A stretch of 44,134 nucleotides of DNA from Bacteroidia bacterium. Lineage in GTDB: Bacteria; Bacteroidota; Bacteroidia; Chitinophagales; Saprospiraceae. The stretch's first letter is position 1, and each line of letters opens with the position of its first letter. The notes under the pieces were generated by a model. It did no database searches, was not told the DNA's origin, and worked only from the letters and a program-made list of their open reading frames with translations. The DNA is taken from assembly GCA_030429045.1 (NCBI GenBank), contig JAUIEA010000017.1:1-44134 (forward strand), given 5' to 3'. This document shows, piece after piece, positions 43,826 to 44,134 of this stretch. A program made the translations under genes and the position numbers.

Positions 43826-44134
43826 TTAGAAGGAAGCATTAAGACCGAAGATGAATGACTTCGTGCTTGGCATGTTGAAGTAGTCGAAACCACCAACGTT
43901 AGAGCCGGCACCAGTCAATGATGTCTCGGGATCTACACCGGGGAAATCAGTGGAGAGCCACAGATTACGACCAGTGAAATAGATATTCAAACGCTTCACA
44001 AAACCATCGTTAGCCATTGGAATGTCATATCCGAGAGTCAATTCCCGAAGACGAACCCAAGAGCCATCAAATACAGCTTGCTCTACAGCAGCACCGTTAT
44101 CACCGAGATAGCGGTTGAAATAAGTGAATGCATC
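43826..44134 (-). CDS. SusC/RagA-family TonB-linked outer-membrane protein, C-terminal fragment
   Basis: The frame is open to the window edge; 102 residues of the C-terminus are visible. DGSWVRLRELTLGYDIP, RLNIYFTGRNLWLSTDFPGVDPE and the closing FNMPSTKSFIFGLNASF are the usual last strands of SusC, with the terminal aromatic residue Phe. It forms the barrel partner of the SusD lipoprotein that starts 25 bases downstream. Type of substrate and start lie outside the window. Confidence 0.92.
   Translation of the reverse strand, partial: DAFTYFNRYLGDNGAAVEQAVFDGSWVRLRELTLGYDIPMANDGFVKRLNIYFTGRNLWLSTDFPGVDPETSLTGAGSNVGGFDYFNMPSTKSFIFGLNASF

Noticed and set aside
43801-43911. Longer start for the SusD gene
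   Set aside because: It would overlap the end of susC and hide the lipoprotein signal; the ATG at 43800 gives a proper lipobox.

Overview
The window comes from a member of the Bacteroidota, most likely a Saprospiria-type organism. Visible support: C-terminal type IX secretion (T9SS) sorting domains of two kinds (type A tails ending the genes at 12223 and 30947, and a gliding-motility CHU_C/type B tail ending the gene at 30827), a SusC/SusD pair, two GLPGLI-type proteins, an outer-membrane beta-barrel receptor with a carboxypeptidase-like N-terminal domain, and giant HYR-like repeat proteins. There are no rRNA, tRNA or CRISPR features that I can see. The genus is inferred, not shown.

Layout. 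1-12223 (+): the 3' part of a giant secreted repeat protein (4073 residues visible, 5' end outside the window) with an 86-codon base period nested in larger duplications, a discoidin-like domain and a T9SS type A tail. 12361-12987 (+): a YceI-family lipoprotein. 13089-17950 (-): a close-packed run of six genes, in transcription order M23 metallopeptidase, S37-type serine peptidase, MaoC-like hydratase, GLPGLI/DUF4412-like exported protein, NTF2-like exported protein and a carboxypeptidase-regulatory-domain protein. 18148-19306 (+): a probable outer-membrane beta-barrel protein overlapping a small LuxR-type DNA-binding protein. 19449-23082 (-): an outer-membrane TonB-receptor-like protein followed by a GLPGLI protein. 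23344-27009 (+): purL, the large purine-biosynthesis enzyme. 27126-32233: two T9SS cargo genes (FG-GAP/GCDS-repeat/CHU_C protein on +, Kelch propeller protein on -) in visibly more A+T-rich DNA. 32234-34860: a hipB-hipA toxin-antitoxin operon (-) with a decayed hipB copy and two partial copies of the purL 3' end. 34861-36128: an unidentified exported protein (-) and a small VF530-type protein (+). 36598-39648 (+): an exported TPR-CHAT protein (caspase-like protease fold). 39668-41062 (-): mnmE. 41180-42304 (+): a glycosyltransferase-like protein. 42400-44134 (-): a SusD-family lipoprotein and the C-terminus of its SusC partner, cut by the window end.

How it fits together. Most of the window encodes the cell envelope and secreted surface of a polymer-using, probably gliding bacterium; purL and mnmE are conserved housekeeping anchors. 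The most interesting structure lies between them: the last ~70-120 bases of purL recur twice, in the same orientation, at 32759-32877 and 34692-34761, bracketing the A+T-rich T9SS cargo genes and the hipBA module. One of these copies differs from purL mainly at synonymous positions, as expected if it came from a once-functional purL. This looks like an accessory region assembled by repeated insertion or recombination at the 3' end of purL, with a tandemly duplicated and partly decayed hipB/purL-tail unit. No integrase is visible, so the mechanism is open.
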